From Candidatus Halobeggiatoa sp. HSG11 (lineage in GTDB: Bacteria; Pseudomonadota; Gammaproteobacteria; Beggiatoales; Beggiatoaceae), in contig JAUCGL010000001.1 of NCBI GenBank assembly GCA_030378105.1, forward strand, positions 43,544 through 107,543: DNA of 64,000 nt. Direction: 5' to 3'. The position numbers and the translations under genes are program-made. Positions 35,734-45,600 of this stretch are shown here, one piece after another (positions within the stretch are counted from its first letter, which is position 1; the number at the start of each line of letters is the position of its first letter). Under the pieces are notes generated by a model. The model had not been told where the DNA came from, made no database searches, and saw nothing but the letters and a program-made list of their open reading frames with translations.

Positions 35734-37665
35734 ATGAAGAGAATATTAATCAATGCTACGCAACCGGAGGAATTACGAGTTGCATTAGTAGACGGTCAAA
35801 GATTATTTGACTTTGATATTGAAACGATAAGGCGCAAACAAACCAAATCAAATATTTATAAGAGTAAAATAACTCGCATAGAACCAAGTTTAGAAGCTGC
35901 ATTTATTGATTTTGGGGCTGACAGACATGGATTTTTACCACTTAAAGATATTTCCCGTTCTTATTTCAAAGCTGACTCAACTGAACATAAACAACGCCGT
36001 ACCATCAAAGATGCACTTGAGGAAGGTCAAGAACTTATTGTCCAAGTTGATAAAGAAGAACGTGGTAACAAAGGTGCTGCTTTAACAACTTTTATAAGTC
36101 TTGCTGGACGTTATTTAGTTCTTATGCCGAATAATCCCAGAGCTGGAGGGGTATCACGGCGTATTGAAGGTGAAGATCGAAGTGAGGCCAGAGAAGTCCT
36201 TAGCACTTTGAAAATACCTGATGGCATGGGTGTTATATTGCGTACTGCCGGCGTGAATAAAACCGCAGATGAACTAAGATGGGATTTAGAATATTTGTTG
36301 CAGCTATGGCAAGCTGTGGAAGCATCGGCCCAAAAACATGAAGCTCCGTTTTTAATTTATCAAGAAAGCAATATCATTATTCGGGCAATTCGGGATTATT
36401 TGCGTGAAGATATCAATGAAATTTATATTGATGACCGGGAAATCTACGAAGAAGCATATGCTTTCATGCAGCAGGTTATGCCACAGCATTTGAATAAGGT
36501 TAAATTATACCAAGATACAGTACCATTATTCACTCGTTATCAGATTGAAAGCCAAATAGAAACTGCATTTCAACGTGAAGTTAAATTACCTTCAGGCGGT
36601 GCGATTGTTCTTGATCATACAGAGGCTTTGTTATCCATTGATATTAACTCAGCTCGTGCCACCAAAGGAGTTGATATTGAAGAAACTGCATTAACAACTA
36701 ATTTAGAAGCAGTTGATGAAGTAGCTCGCCAGTTGCGTTTACGTGATTTAGGTGGTTTAGTGGTGATTGATTTCATTGATATGCTCAGTCATAAAAATCA
36801 ACGTGAAGTGGAAACAAGCATAAGAGAAGCCTTAAAACTAGATAGAGCTAGAGTTCAAGTCGGGCGAATTTCAAGATTTGGTTTGTTGGAAATGTCTCGC
36901 CAACGTCTCCGTCCATCTTTAGGTGAATCAAGTCAAATTGTATGTCCTCGTTGTGGTGGCCAAGGCAGTATTCGTGGTGTTGAATCGTTATCATTGTCTA
37001 TCCTACGTCTGATTGAAGAAGAGTCTATGAAAGATCGGACTGATAAAATTATTGCTCAGGTTCCAGTTGAAGTTGTTACTTATTTGCTCAATGAAAAACG
37101 GCAGACTGTGTTAGAAATTGAGAGCCGCCAAAACATTGATATTTTGTTGATTCCTAATCCTAATATGGATACTCCTATGTATGAGGTGCAACGGGTACGG
37201 CTGGATAATAGGAGTGACAACGATAAAACAAGCTATAAGCTTATACCAACCCCTAAAAAACCAGAAACAGATAGTTATAATACTACAAAAAAACCTGAAG
37301 TTTCTGAAGAACCGGCTGTTAAAGGTGTTACTCATAATGCTCCTCCAGTATCATCGCAAAATAGCTCTCCCGGTTTAATGAAGCGTTTTTGGAGTAAGCT
37401 GTTTTCTAAAGAGAAACCAAAAACCAACACTGCTCCACCACGTCCAGCTCCGTCTAAGCCAAAACGTGGTAAGTCAATTAATAAACAGGGTGTGCAAAAG
37501 CGTAACCGTAACTATACGAAATCGCCGCAACAACGTCAGTTGTCTTCTAATTTATCTTTAGATACAACTAAAAAATCTGATGGTAGCAGTAGTAGCAGTA
37601 GCCGTCCAAATACAGCTTATGTTCGTCGTAATCGTAGGCGTAAACGTCCAGATAGTAATGATTAA
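35734..37665 (+). CDS. rne: Ribonuclease E
   Basis: 643 residues; AAGGA ribosome site. The N-terminal catalytic half is intact: S1 domain (about 36-125), catalytic Asp in [14 protein letters not shown] (about 300) and VVIDFIDM (about 342), and the zinc-link CPRCGGQG (about 405). The C-terminal scaffold after about 510 is only 130 residues, proline/lysine-rich, with an arginine-rich end (RRNRRRKRP). E. coli RNase E has over 1000 residues, so the degradosome-binding region is much shortened. It processes rRNA and tRNA and starts mRNA decay. Confidence 0.95.
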   Translation: MKRILINATQPEELRVALVDGQRLFDFDIETIRRKQTKSNIYKSKITRIEPSLEAAFIDFGADRHGFLPLKDISRSYFKADSTEHKQRRTIKDALEEGQELIVQVDKEERGNKGAALTTFISLAGRYLVLMPNNPRAGGVSRRIEGEDRSEAREVLSTLKIPDGMGVILRTAGVNKTADELRWDLEYLLQLWQAVEASAQKHEAPFLIYQESNIIIRAIRDYLREDINEIYIDDREIYEEAYAFMQQVMPQHLNKVKLYQDTVPLFTRYQIESQIETAFQREVKLPSGGAIVLDHTEALLSIDINSARATKGVDIEETALTTNLEAVDEVARQLRLRDLGGLVVIDFIDMLSHKNQREVETSIREALKLDRARVQVGRISRFGLLEMSRQRLRPSLGESSQIVCPRCGGQGSIRGVESLSLSILRLIEEESMKDRTDKIIAQVPVEVVTYLLNEKRQTVLEIESRQNIDILLIPNPNMDTPMYEVQRVRLDNRSDNDKTSYKLIPTPKKPETDSYNTTKKPEVSEEPAVKGVTHNAPPVSSQNSSPGLMKRFWSKLFSKEKPKTNTAPPRPAPSKPKRGKSINKQGVQKRNRNYTKSPQQRQLSSNLSLDTTKKSDGSSSSSSRPNTAYVRRNRRRKRPDSND

Positions 37666-37701
37666 GATAGTCTTAAAAATGTAGTGATGGTTCCAAAAAA
37701 T

Positions 37702-37732
37702 CTGTCAGGTTTTTGAAACTTGGCAGGTCTTT
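37702..37732 (+). terminator. Terminator-like hairpin after rne (family E)
   Basis: CTGTCAGGTTT (37702-37712) pairs over 11 bp, with two G-U pairs, with AAACTTGGCAG, followed by GTCTTTT. The same unit with a matching tail recurs at 40825-40880, so it is both a repeat and a possible terminator. Confidence 0.55.
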
Positions 37733-37882
37733 TGGCCAAAATATTTATCTGAAAAGCTATTCATATTGACCTTCTCTATTTATCTTTCACTTCCTCTATT
37801 TCCGAATTTTCTATATCTATTAGACATTATACCGATTTAAATATATAATATAAATTTCCAATAATTCAATGTGATACATTTT

Positions 37883-38038
37883 ATGACAAATTTTGATTTA
37901 TATATTCAAGATGGTTCTGAAAGACCAATTAACCGTTCAAAGTTAGAACGAATTTTTTCTCCTAATGAGCTAGAAAAACTTCATAATGAAAAATATCCTC
38001 AAAAAGATAATAATTCTACTCAAGAGAAACTTTTTTAA
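37883..38038 (+). CDS. Small hydrophilic ORF of 51 residues
   Basis: An ATG-started frame giving MTNFDLYIQDGSERPINRSK and ending NSTQEKLF. It is charged and lacks a signal. The ribosome site is weak (no clear GGAG). It lies in a 550-bp gap otherwise holding a family-E hairpin (37702) and a diverged family-A repeat (about 38089-38150). No family recognised; could be spurious. Confidence 0.4.
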   Translation: MTNFDLYIQDGSERPINRSKLERIFSPNELEKLHNEKYPQKDNNSTQEKLF

Positions 38039-38212
38039 AATAAGATAATTAAGAGAGAAAATTTTATGAAATTTTACCATCGTTCCAAAGTTCTAATTTG
38101 GTAACGCACTGTCAAGAAGCTTTCCTTATTACCAATTCAAAACAAATGAAAAAACTTAATTCAGCATCTACTAAAACTAATTTTCTTAAACAATTTCAAA
38201 TGGAAGTTTAAT

Positions 38213-38935
38213 ATGTCTAAATTATTAAGCATTATTGAAATGCAAAAAAAACGTGAGCAAGGTGGTATCAGCTTTGAATTAAATGTACCAACTTTTAACC
38301 TGCAACAAGGACAATTTGTAGCTATTGTCGGTGCAAGTGGTTGCGGTAAAAGCTCATTGCTAGATATATTGGCATTAGTATTACGCCCCAGCCAATGCAA
38401 AGAATTTTTGATTCATACTGCTAGCGAAATAATGAATATAACAGAAATTTGGAAGCATGAAGCAAAATTGGCTACAATTCGGCGTAACATTTTTGGTTAT
38501 GTGTTGCAAACTGGTGGTTTACTACCATTTTTGACAGTAGAAAGAAACATTTACCTACCAATTAAAGTCAAACATAGCGGTTATTCAACTGAAGATATAT
38601 ATGAATTAGCTAAAAAAATGGGAGTTGAGCAGATTTTAACTAAAAAACCTCAATATCTATCTGGTGGACAACGACAAAGAGTAGCTATTTTACGAGCTAT
38701 GGCTCATAAACCAAATATTATTCTGGCCGATGAACCGACTGCGGCAGTTGATAAAGAAAATGCTCATATTATTGTGAAAAATTTTTATAGTCTTGCCAAA
38801 GAATCAGGAACAACAATTGTTATGGTGACACATGATCATGATTTAGTTGCTGAACTGGCCGATATAACTTACACTTTTAAGGTCAAACATGAATCTGCAA
38901 CCGCAACCAGTTCAGTGCTGGAGGTGCAAGCATGA
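38213..38935 (+). CDS. ABC transporter ATP-binding protein (LolD/MacB-like)
   Basis: 240 residues. Walker A VGASGCGKSSLL (about 43-54), signature LSGGQRQRVAIL (about 144), Walker B IILADEPTAAVDK (about 165), switch His in VTHDHD. The Q-loop is YVLQTGGLLP. The class goes with FtsX-type permeases that act on membrane-bound substrates by mechanotransmission. It overlaps the permease gene by four bases. Confidence 0.93.
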   Translation: MSKLLSIIEMQKKREQGGISFELNVPTFNLQQGQFVAIVGASGCGKSSLLDILALVLRPSQCKEFLIHTASEIMNITEIWKHEAKLATIRRNIFGYVLQTGGLLPFLTVERNIYLPIKVKHSGYSTEDIYELAKKMGVEQILTKKPQYLSGGQRQRVAILRAMAHKPNIILADEPTAAVDKENAHIIVKNFYSLAKESGTTIVMVTHDHDLVAELADITYTFKVKHESATATSSVLEVQA

Positions 38936-40725
38936 AATCTAACAATACAGTATTGAGTTTAGCCATGTTCGACCTGTTGCACGAATGGATATTAACCTTA
39001 TGTTTGGTACTCGCTATCGCAGCAGTTATCTCGCCGTTACTATTGTTGATGGGGTTGAAATATGGAACTATTGCTACGTTACGAGATAAATTAGTTCAAG
39101 ACCCAGTTTATCGTGAAATCAGACCAACTCAAACCTATGACTATAAAAAAGATTGGTTTACCGATTTTTCCAAACGCAATGACATAGATTTCTTAATTCC
39201 AACAACCAGAGTATCTTCTTCAATTATCACGATTAAAACTCCTAATTCCCAGAAAATTTTTGACCTTGTTCCAACCACCTCTAATGATCCATTAATTAAA
39301 GAAAATGGCGGAATAATTCCACAGGATAATCAATGCGTTTTAACCAAATCAGCCGCAGAGGAAATAGGTGTTTCCATTGGAGATAAATTAACTGCACGGA
39401 TAACTAGAAGTCGTGAAGGTAGACAAGAGTTTGTACAAGCTAAATTGGAAGTTGTTGCAATATTAAAGCCACGAGCTGGAACAATGGCAAGAATTTATAC
39501 ACCACTTAAATTTGTTATTGATGTGGAAAATTATAAGGAAAACATAGCAGTTTCAACAAGAAATTGGCCCGGAGGAACTCCTCGACCTTATTTGAGTTTC
39601 GATGGTATAATGGTTATGTTAGCTCAAAAACTTGATCCAGTTGCTTCCAGTGGTTTAATTATTGGTACTGGCATCAATGGTATAGAACTGTTAGAAAGGA
39701 AGAGTTTTGTTGAAACTACTGGTTTTGAGTTACCAGCTAATTTAGTTGCATACAATTTATATAACAGTAATAATTTTGTACAAACAGCAAGTTATCGTGC
39801 TTTAAAACGTAAACTACGTGGCAAACGAGCAATAGTGATGCCTTATGTTAAATTGTCACTTAATTTACCAACAAAAACTCAATTCTTTGGCCTTTCTATA
39901 AGCTCTAAAGAGCAGCAGCGACTTGATATAAAGTTGCCTTGGGGAAAGCTAGAAAATGATGCTTCATATCAAAAAATGCAGCAATTATTATTGCCAAATC
40001 CTAATATCGAAACTGTGAAAGCAAGTTTTATCGACACAAAAAATTCAATCAATTTTCCAATGCAAGTCATAGGTTTAAGTCCAAGTAAATATGCTTTGGC
40101 TCCAGTTGAGTTGCTTGCTACGTTGCGTACTGGTTCACAACGAGAAATAACTTTTAATGATGGCAAATTTTTATTAGCTAGATTAAACTATGGTGGTTTT
40201 CGTTTATACGCAAAAACCATAGATGATGTACAAGGAATTTATACTTATTTAAAAGAACAAGGTATTGAAGTTTCTGCAAAATCAGATGAAATTGAGCGGA
40301 TTAAAATTTTAGATCGAGGCTTGACTAGAATTTTTTGGTTAGTTGCTATAGTTGGTATTATTGGCGGAATTGCTGCTCTTATAGCAAGTCTTTATGCGGC
40401 TGTTGAACGAAAGAAACGGGAGTTAAGCATAATGCGTCTCATTGGTTTGTCTCGCTATCAAGTATTCAGATTCCCAATTTACCAAGCTCTAGCAATGGCT
40501 ATTTTAAGTGTTGCACTTGCTGTATCAGCTTACTTTGGTTTAGCTTTAATTATAAACTTAGTTTTTTCCAGTGATTTAGACATGGGACAGCAAATTTGTC
40601 ATTTACCAATTCATTATTTATTGAGTGCTACTTTGATGACAGTAACAGTTGCTTTTTTAAGTGCTATTTTGGCGGCATGGAAAACTACTCAAATTGAACC
40701 GGCTGAAGCTTTGCGTGAAGAGTAA
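38932..40725 (+). CDS. ABC transporter permease with FtsX domain
   Basis: 597 residues. One N-terminal helix (about 16-42), a large periplasmic domain (about 43-460), then three C-terminal helices with the FtsX signature (KKRELSIMRLIGLSRYQVF at about 493, ending KTTQIEPAEALREE). This is the MacB/LolCE layout. The long periplasmic domain (over 400 residues) should handle the substrate. Substrate unknown; no adaptor protein gene is adjacent. Confidence 0.85.
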   Translation: MKSNNTVLSLAMFDLLHEWILTLCLVLAIAAVISPLLLLMGLKYGTIATLRDKLVQDPVYREIRPTQTYDYKKDWFTDFSKRNDIDFLIPTTRVSSSIITIKTPNSQKIFDLVPTTSNDPLIKENGGIIPQDNQCVLTKSAAEEIGVSIGDKLTARITRSREGRQEFVQAKLEVVAILKPRAGTMARIYTPLKFVIDVENYKENIAVSTRNWPGGTPRPYLSFDGIMVMLAQKLDPVASSGLIIGTGINGIELLERKSFVETTGFELPANLVAYNLYNSNNFVQTASYRALKRKLRGKRAIVMPYVKLSLNLPTKTQFFGLSISSKEQQRLDIKLPWGKLENDASYQKMQQLLLPNPNIETVKASFIDTKNSINFPMQVIGLSPSKYALAPVELLATLRTGSQREITFNDGKFLLARLNYGGFRLYAKTIDDVQGIYTYLKEQGIEVSAKSDEIERIKILDRGLTRIFWLVAIVGIIGGIAALIASLYAAVERKKRELSIMRLIGLSRYQVFRFPIYQALAMAILSVALAVSAYFGLALIINLVFSSDLDMGQQICHLPIHYLLSATLMTVTVAFLSAILAAWKTTQIEPAEALREE

Positions 40726-40824
40726 CTGTCATATGTATTCATATAAGTTTTTGAGATTTGGCAGTTTTTTGGAATCATCACTATTTTATAGATTTTTAGC
40801 AAAATAAAAGTTCTCAGACCAGAT

Positions 40825-40880
40825 CTGCCAGGTTTGCGAAACCTGGCAGGTCTTTTGGCCAATTTATTTGAAAAGCTATA
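40825..40880. repeat. Family-E palindrome upstream of modC
   Basis: Perfect 11-bp stem CTGCCAGGTTT (40825-40835) and AAACCTGGCAG (40839-40849), followed by TCTTTTGGCC and TTATTTGAAAAGCTAT, the same tail as the copy at 37702. It may end the permease transcript or attenuate modC. Confidence 0.7.
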
Positions 40881-40926
40881 TGCACACTCCCAAACAATAT
40901 ATTTTCATAAACAATATAGCTATTTT

Positions 40927-42003
40927 ATGATATCAGAAATACATGGAAGCTTTCACTTTAAACAGGGAAGTTTTTTACTTGATATTGATTTTAAAATTCC
41001 CGGACGAGGTGTAACAACAATCTTTGGAGCTTCTGGTTCTGGTAAAACTACTTTATTACGTTGCATCGCCGGTTTAGAACAAGCTAAGTCAGGTTTTTTA
41101 AAGGTCAATGATTGCTGTTGGCAAGATGATTCTAAATTTATACCGACATATCAACGTCCTTTAGGTTATGTTTTTCAAGAAGCCAGTTTATTTTCACATC
41201 TGTCGGTCAAAAAAAATCTTGAATATGGATTGCAGCGTACCCCACCTGAACAACATAAACTTATATTTGATGAAGTTGTTGATTTACTGGGTATATCTAC
41301 TCTATTGACACGTAATCCTAACAACCTATCTGGTGGCGAAAAACAACGGGTAGCAATTGCTAGAGCTTTACTTACTAGTCCCAAATTATTGTTAATGGAT
41401 GAGCCTATGGCAGCTCTTGATGATAATAGTAAGGCTGAAATTTTACCTTATTTAGAAAGGTTACATGCAGAGTTGTTGATTCCAATACTGTACATCACTC
41501 ATACGATAGCGGAAGTGATGCGTTTAGCAGACAATGTGCTTCTTATTGATAAAGGTAAATTAATTGGAAATGGTACGTTATCAGAGATATTGACTCGTTT
41601 GGATTTACCGCTTGCTCATGTGTATGAAGCTGGTGTTGTTATAGAAGCCAAAGTGATTGAGCATGATGAAGAATTTCATCTAACTTATTTGGAATTTAGT
41701 GGCGGAAGATTGAGTTTAGGACGTGAAGACCTGTTACTAGGTACTAAAGTTCGAGTTGTGTTGAATGCCAGAGATATAAGTTTGGCTTTAGAAAACGAGG
41801 TTAATTCCAGTATTCTTAATACTTTTAGGGCTATTATATTAGAGGTAGCTGAAGAATCACCGGGACAATTAATGGTTAAATTAGATGTAGCTAACACTTT
41901 GTTATTAACTAGAATTACTAAAAAATCTTGGACTTTATTGAATTTACAAATTGGAATGTCAGTGTACGCAAGAGTTAAAAGTGTTGCTTTATTCAACAAA
42001 TAA
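40927..42003 (+). CDS. modC: Molybdate ABC transporter ATP-binding protein ModC
   Basis: 358 residues from the ATG at 40927; a longer frame from 40834 would begin in the palindrome. Walker A FGASGSGKTTLLR, signature LSGGEKQRVAIAR, Walker B LLLMDEPMAALD. The C-terminal 120 residues carry a TOBE/Mop-type fold (GTKVRVVLNARDISLALE) that binds molybdate in ModC. No modA or modB gene is nearby, so the other transporter parts must lie elsewhere. Molybdate import would feed the pathway that MoaA begins. Confidence 0.88.
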   Translation: MISEIHGSFHFKQGSFLLDIDFKIPGRGVTTIFGASGSGKTTLLRCIAGLEQAKSGFLKVNDCCWQDDSKFIPTYQRPLGYVFQEASLFSHLSVKKNLEYGLQRTPPEQHKLIFDEVVDLLGISTLLTRNPNNLSGGEKQRVAIARALLTSPKLLLMDEPMAALDDNSKAEILPYLERLHAELLIPILYITHTIAEVMRLADNVLLIDKGKLIGNGTLSEILTRLDLPLAHVYEAGVVIEAKVIEHDEEFHLTYLEFSGGRLSLGREDLLLGTKVRVVLNARDISLALENEVNSSILNTFRAIILEVAEESPGQLMVKLDVANTLLLTRITKKSWTLLNLQIGMSVYARVKSVALFNK

Positions 42004-42068
42004 ATTTTCCAAACGTTCAATAACTACATCAGATTTTTCATGTGAAAACAAGAGAGCTATAGAGTAGT

Positions 42069-42165
42069 TTGTCGAAAAACAGCTATTTTGACTAATTTTT
42101 GTATCTTAATTTATGGATAGCAAACAATTGAAAATTGAAAGTTGAAAGTTATGGTAGGACTTAAT
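42069..42165. repeat. Family-D repeat, copy 1
   Basis: Starts TTGTCGAAAAACAGCTATTT and runs through TGGATAGCAAACAATT into ATGGTAGGACTTAATA, continuing directly into a family-C unit. A copy with few differences occupies 58145-58232, also followed by family C. Confidence 0.7.
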
Positions 42166-42268
42166 ATATTCCACCGATTTCATCGGTGGCTATTCATATT
42201 CAACCCTTGTTTATGAATCAATTGTCAGCCCCAAAGGGATGAAACATTAATAGCCATAGGTGAAACCT
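42163..42268 (+). repeat. Multi-hairpin family-C repeat, copy 2
   Basis: CCACCGATTTCATCGGTGG, then GGCTATTCATATTC, CCCCAAAGGGATGAAACATT and AATAGCCATAGGTGAAACCT; the same order as the copy at 27771 with base changes. Confidence 0.7.
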
Positions 42269-42383
42269 CACTGCCATTAAGTTAAGGATTTAATTTTGGG
42301 TAACCACAAGGGATTACCCCTATAAATCATAATCTTATCGTAGGGGCAATCCTTTATGGTTGCCCTTAACGCAAATGGCAGTG
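42269..42383. repeat. Nested palindrome of 115 bp
   Basis: Outer arms CACTGCCATT..GTTAAGG and CCTTAAC..AAATGGCAGTG; inner arms GGGTAACCACAAGGGATTAC and GGCAATCCTTTATGGTTGCC. Related halves at 27517-27600 and 48139-48213. Confidence 0.65.
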
Positions 42384-42678
42384 ACGTGGCATGTGGGAAC
42401 GAGATAATTGATATTTACGGAATGATTTTTGCTTAAAAATTAACAGTTTAAATGATTACAATAACCATAATTATTGTATATAATAAAGAATTTTCCAGAT
42501 GAATTTTAAATTATCCAAACCCAAAAAAATTTACCAAATATCAAACTTCCATGCTATGGAATAAAAAATTTTAAAATTTTTCCTATAGCAATAATTCATT
42601 TTATGGTCAATAATATAATGAATATGACATTTATTTTTACTGAGATAAATTTTACGAATTCTGATTAAGGACTTAAAC

Positions 42679-45600
42679 ATGAAAACTATAAAATATTTAA
42701 TAACACTTATACTACTTACAATTTTTGCAAATACTGTTTATGCAGCGACAGATTGTTCTACTCAAACTGATATGCCTCCAGCACAATGCGATGCACTTGT
42801 CGCACTTTACAACAGTACTGATGGGGCAAATTGGTCAGATAGTCCACCATTTGCAACACCTAACAAATGGAATCAGGATAATTCACCTTGCAGTTGGACG
42901 GGAGTATTTTGTAGTGGAATAAATGTGGGGTGGCTTGATCGAACTGCACAAAACTTGGATGGTACATTGCCTGATTTAAGTGCATTAACAAGTTTACAGG
43001 GGATGTATCTTGGAGGGAATCAGTTAACGGGTTCTATTCCCGATCTGAGTGCATTAACAAGTTTAGATGAACTCTATCTTGATAATAATCAGTTGACGGG
43101 TTCTATTCCTAACCTCAGTACTTTAACCAATTTAACGGAGGTATATATCAATAATAATTTGTTGACGGGTTCTATTCCTGGCCTCAGTACCTTAATAAAT
43201 TTGCAGATATTAGCTCTGAATTACAATGACCTGAGCGGAATGATTCCTGCACTCAACACACTAACAAATTTACAGATTCTATATCTTAATGGAAATCTAT
43301 TGACTGGAACTATTCCTGATGTGAGTCTATTGACAAATTTGTTAGAGTTTCATCTTGATAATAACTTATTAACGGGTAGCATTCCTGACCTTAGTACTTT
43401 AGTTAATTTAGTAGAAATTAAGTTACATGAAAATCAATTAACGGGCAGTATTCCTAATTTAAGTAGTTTAACCAATTTGGTAGATTTATTATTAAATGAC
43501 AATCTATTAACCGGCGGTATTCCAGATTTATCTACTTTAGGTGTTTTAGCAGCACTTGATTTATCTAATAATTCACTGTGTAAATATTCTGGTATTGACT
43601 ATACGCCTTGGAATACTGAAGTAAATATTTATGCAGATTGTCCATTAGACGGCACCAGCTTTATCACCACATGGAAGACAGACAATCCCGGCACTTCAAA
43701 TTCTACGTCAATCACTATTCCAACAACCGGTGGTGGCTATAGTTATGATGTGGATTGGGATAATGATGGTACTTTTGAGCAATCTGGTCTCACGGGTGAT
43801 GTGACGCATGATTTTGGGACTGCTGGTACATATACGATAAGGATTCAGGGTTCTTTTCCACAAATTTACTTTAATAATGCAGGAGATAGACAAAAAATCC
43901 TAGATGTAGAGCAATGGGGAAATATTGCTTGGGGAAGTATGAACAGTGCTTTTTACGGTGCAAGTAATTTACAAGTTAGTGCTACAGATTCTCCTGACCT
44001 AAGTAGCGTTACAAATATGTCTTCTATGTTTAGGGATGCAAGTGCGTTTAACCAAGATATAAACAGTTGGAATGTCAGTAATGTTACTAGCATGGGTTGG
44101 ATGTTTAGTGGTGCAAGTGTATTTAACCAACCTTTAAACACTTGGATTGTTAATAATGTTACTGGTATGCAGGGTACATTTAATGGTGCAAGTGCATTTA
44201 ACCAAGATATAAGTAGTTGGAATGTCAGCAATGTTGGAACTATGCAAAAAATGTTTCAGGATGCGAGTTCATTTAACCAACCTTTAAATAGTTGGAATGT
44301 TATTGGTGTTAGTACTATGTCTTGGATGTTTGATGGTGCAAGTTCATTTAACCAACCTTTAAACAATTGGAATGTCAGTAATATTACTGGTATGTACGGC
44401 ATGTTTCAAGATGCAACTATATTTAACCAAGATATAAGTAATTGGAATGTTAGTAATGCTGTCACTATGCGGAGTATGTTTCAAGATGCAATTGCATTTA
44501 ACCAAGATTTAAGTGGTTGGGACGTAATCAGTGTGAATAATATGACGGATATGTTTAATGGGGTAACGCTTTCAACGGCAAACTATGACTCATTGATTGT
44601 TGGTTGGGATAGTTTAGCCCTTCAGCCGACAGTTACCTTTGAAGGTGGTGGTAGTCAATATACCTGTGGTTCAGCAGCAGCGACTGCTAGAGCAAATATA
44701 ATAAGTACTTATAGCTGGGGGATTTTTGATGGGGGGTGTATAGCAGGAACAGATACCACCAGTTTTATCACCACATGGAAGACAGATAATCCCGGGACTT
44801 CAAATCCTACTTCAATCACCATTCCAACAAAAAGTTCTCTCACATACAGTTATGATGTGGACTGGAATAATGATGGTATTTTTGATGAGTTTGGCATCAC
44901 CGGTGATGTAACGCATGACTTCAGTACTGCTGGTACATATACGATAAGGATTCAGGGTTCTTTTCCACGTATTTATTTTAATGATGATGGAGATAAAGAC
45001 AAAATTCTGGATGTAGAACAATGGGGAAGTATTGCTTGGAAAAGCATGAGCAGTGCCTTTCAGGGAGCAAGTAATTTACGAGTGACTGCTACAGATTCTC
45101 CCGACCTAAGCGATGTTACAAGTATGTACCAAATGTTTCAAGATGCAACGACATTCAACCAAGATATAAGTAATTGGAATGTGAGCACTGTGACTGACAT
45201 GGCTTATCTGTTTTATCAAAGTTCTTTTAACCAAGATATCAGTGCTTGGGATGTGAGCAATGTGACTGACATGGCTTATTTGTTTTATAAAAGTTCTTTT
45301 AACCAAGATATCAGTGCTTGGAATGTGAGCAATGCGATAGACATGCACCGGATGTTTCAATATAGTGCATTCAACCAAGATATAAGCAGTTGGAATGTGA
45401 TCAGTGCGACAGACATGCGTAAGATGTTTGATACTGCAACTGCATTTAATCAAGATATTGGCAGTTGGAATGTAAGCAATGTTACCACTATGGAGAGTAT
45501 GTTTGATGGTGCGACTGCATTTAACCAAGACCTGAGTACTTGGAATGTGAGCAGTGTGGCCGATATGACAAGTATGTTTCTGAATGTAACGCTTTCAACT

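Larger units (their letters stand above)
42004..42678. other. Intergenic region of 675 bp filled with repeats
   Basis: Contains a family-D repeat (42069-42165), family C copy 2 (42163-42268) and a nested palindrome (42269-42383). The remaining 300 bp before the surface-protein gene are AT-rich, with its promoter presumably near the end. No gene seen. Confidence 0.5.

Noticed and set aside
40834..40926. N-terminal extension of ModC
   Set aside because: It starts inside a perfect palindrome; the ATG at 40927 gives the normal family length.
44812..45528. Minus-strand frames inside the surface-protein gene
   Set aside because: They arise from the regular BspA repeat sequence read in reverse; no start signals.
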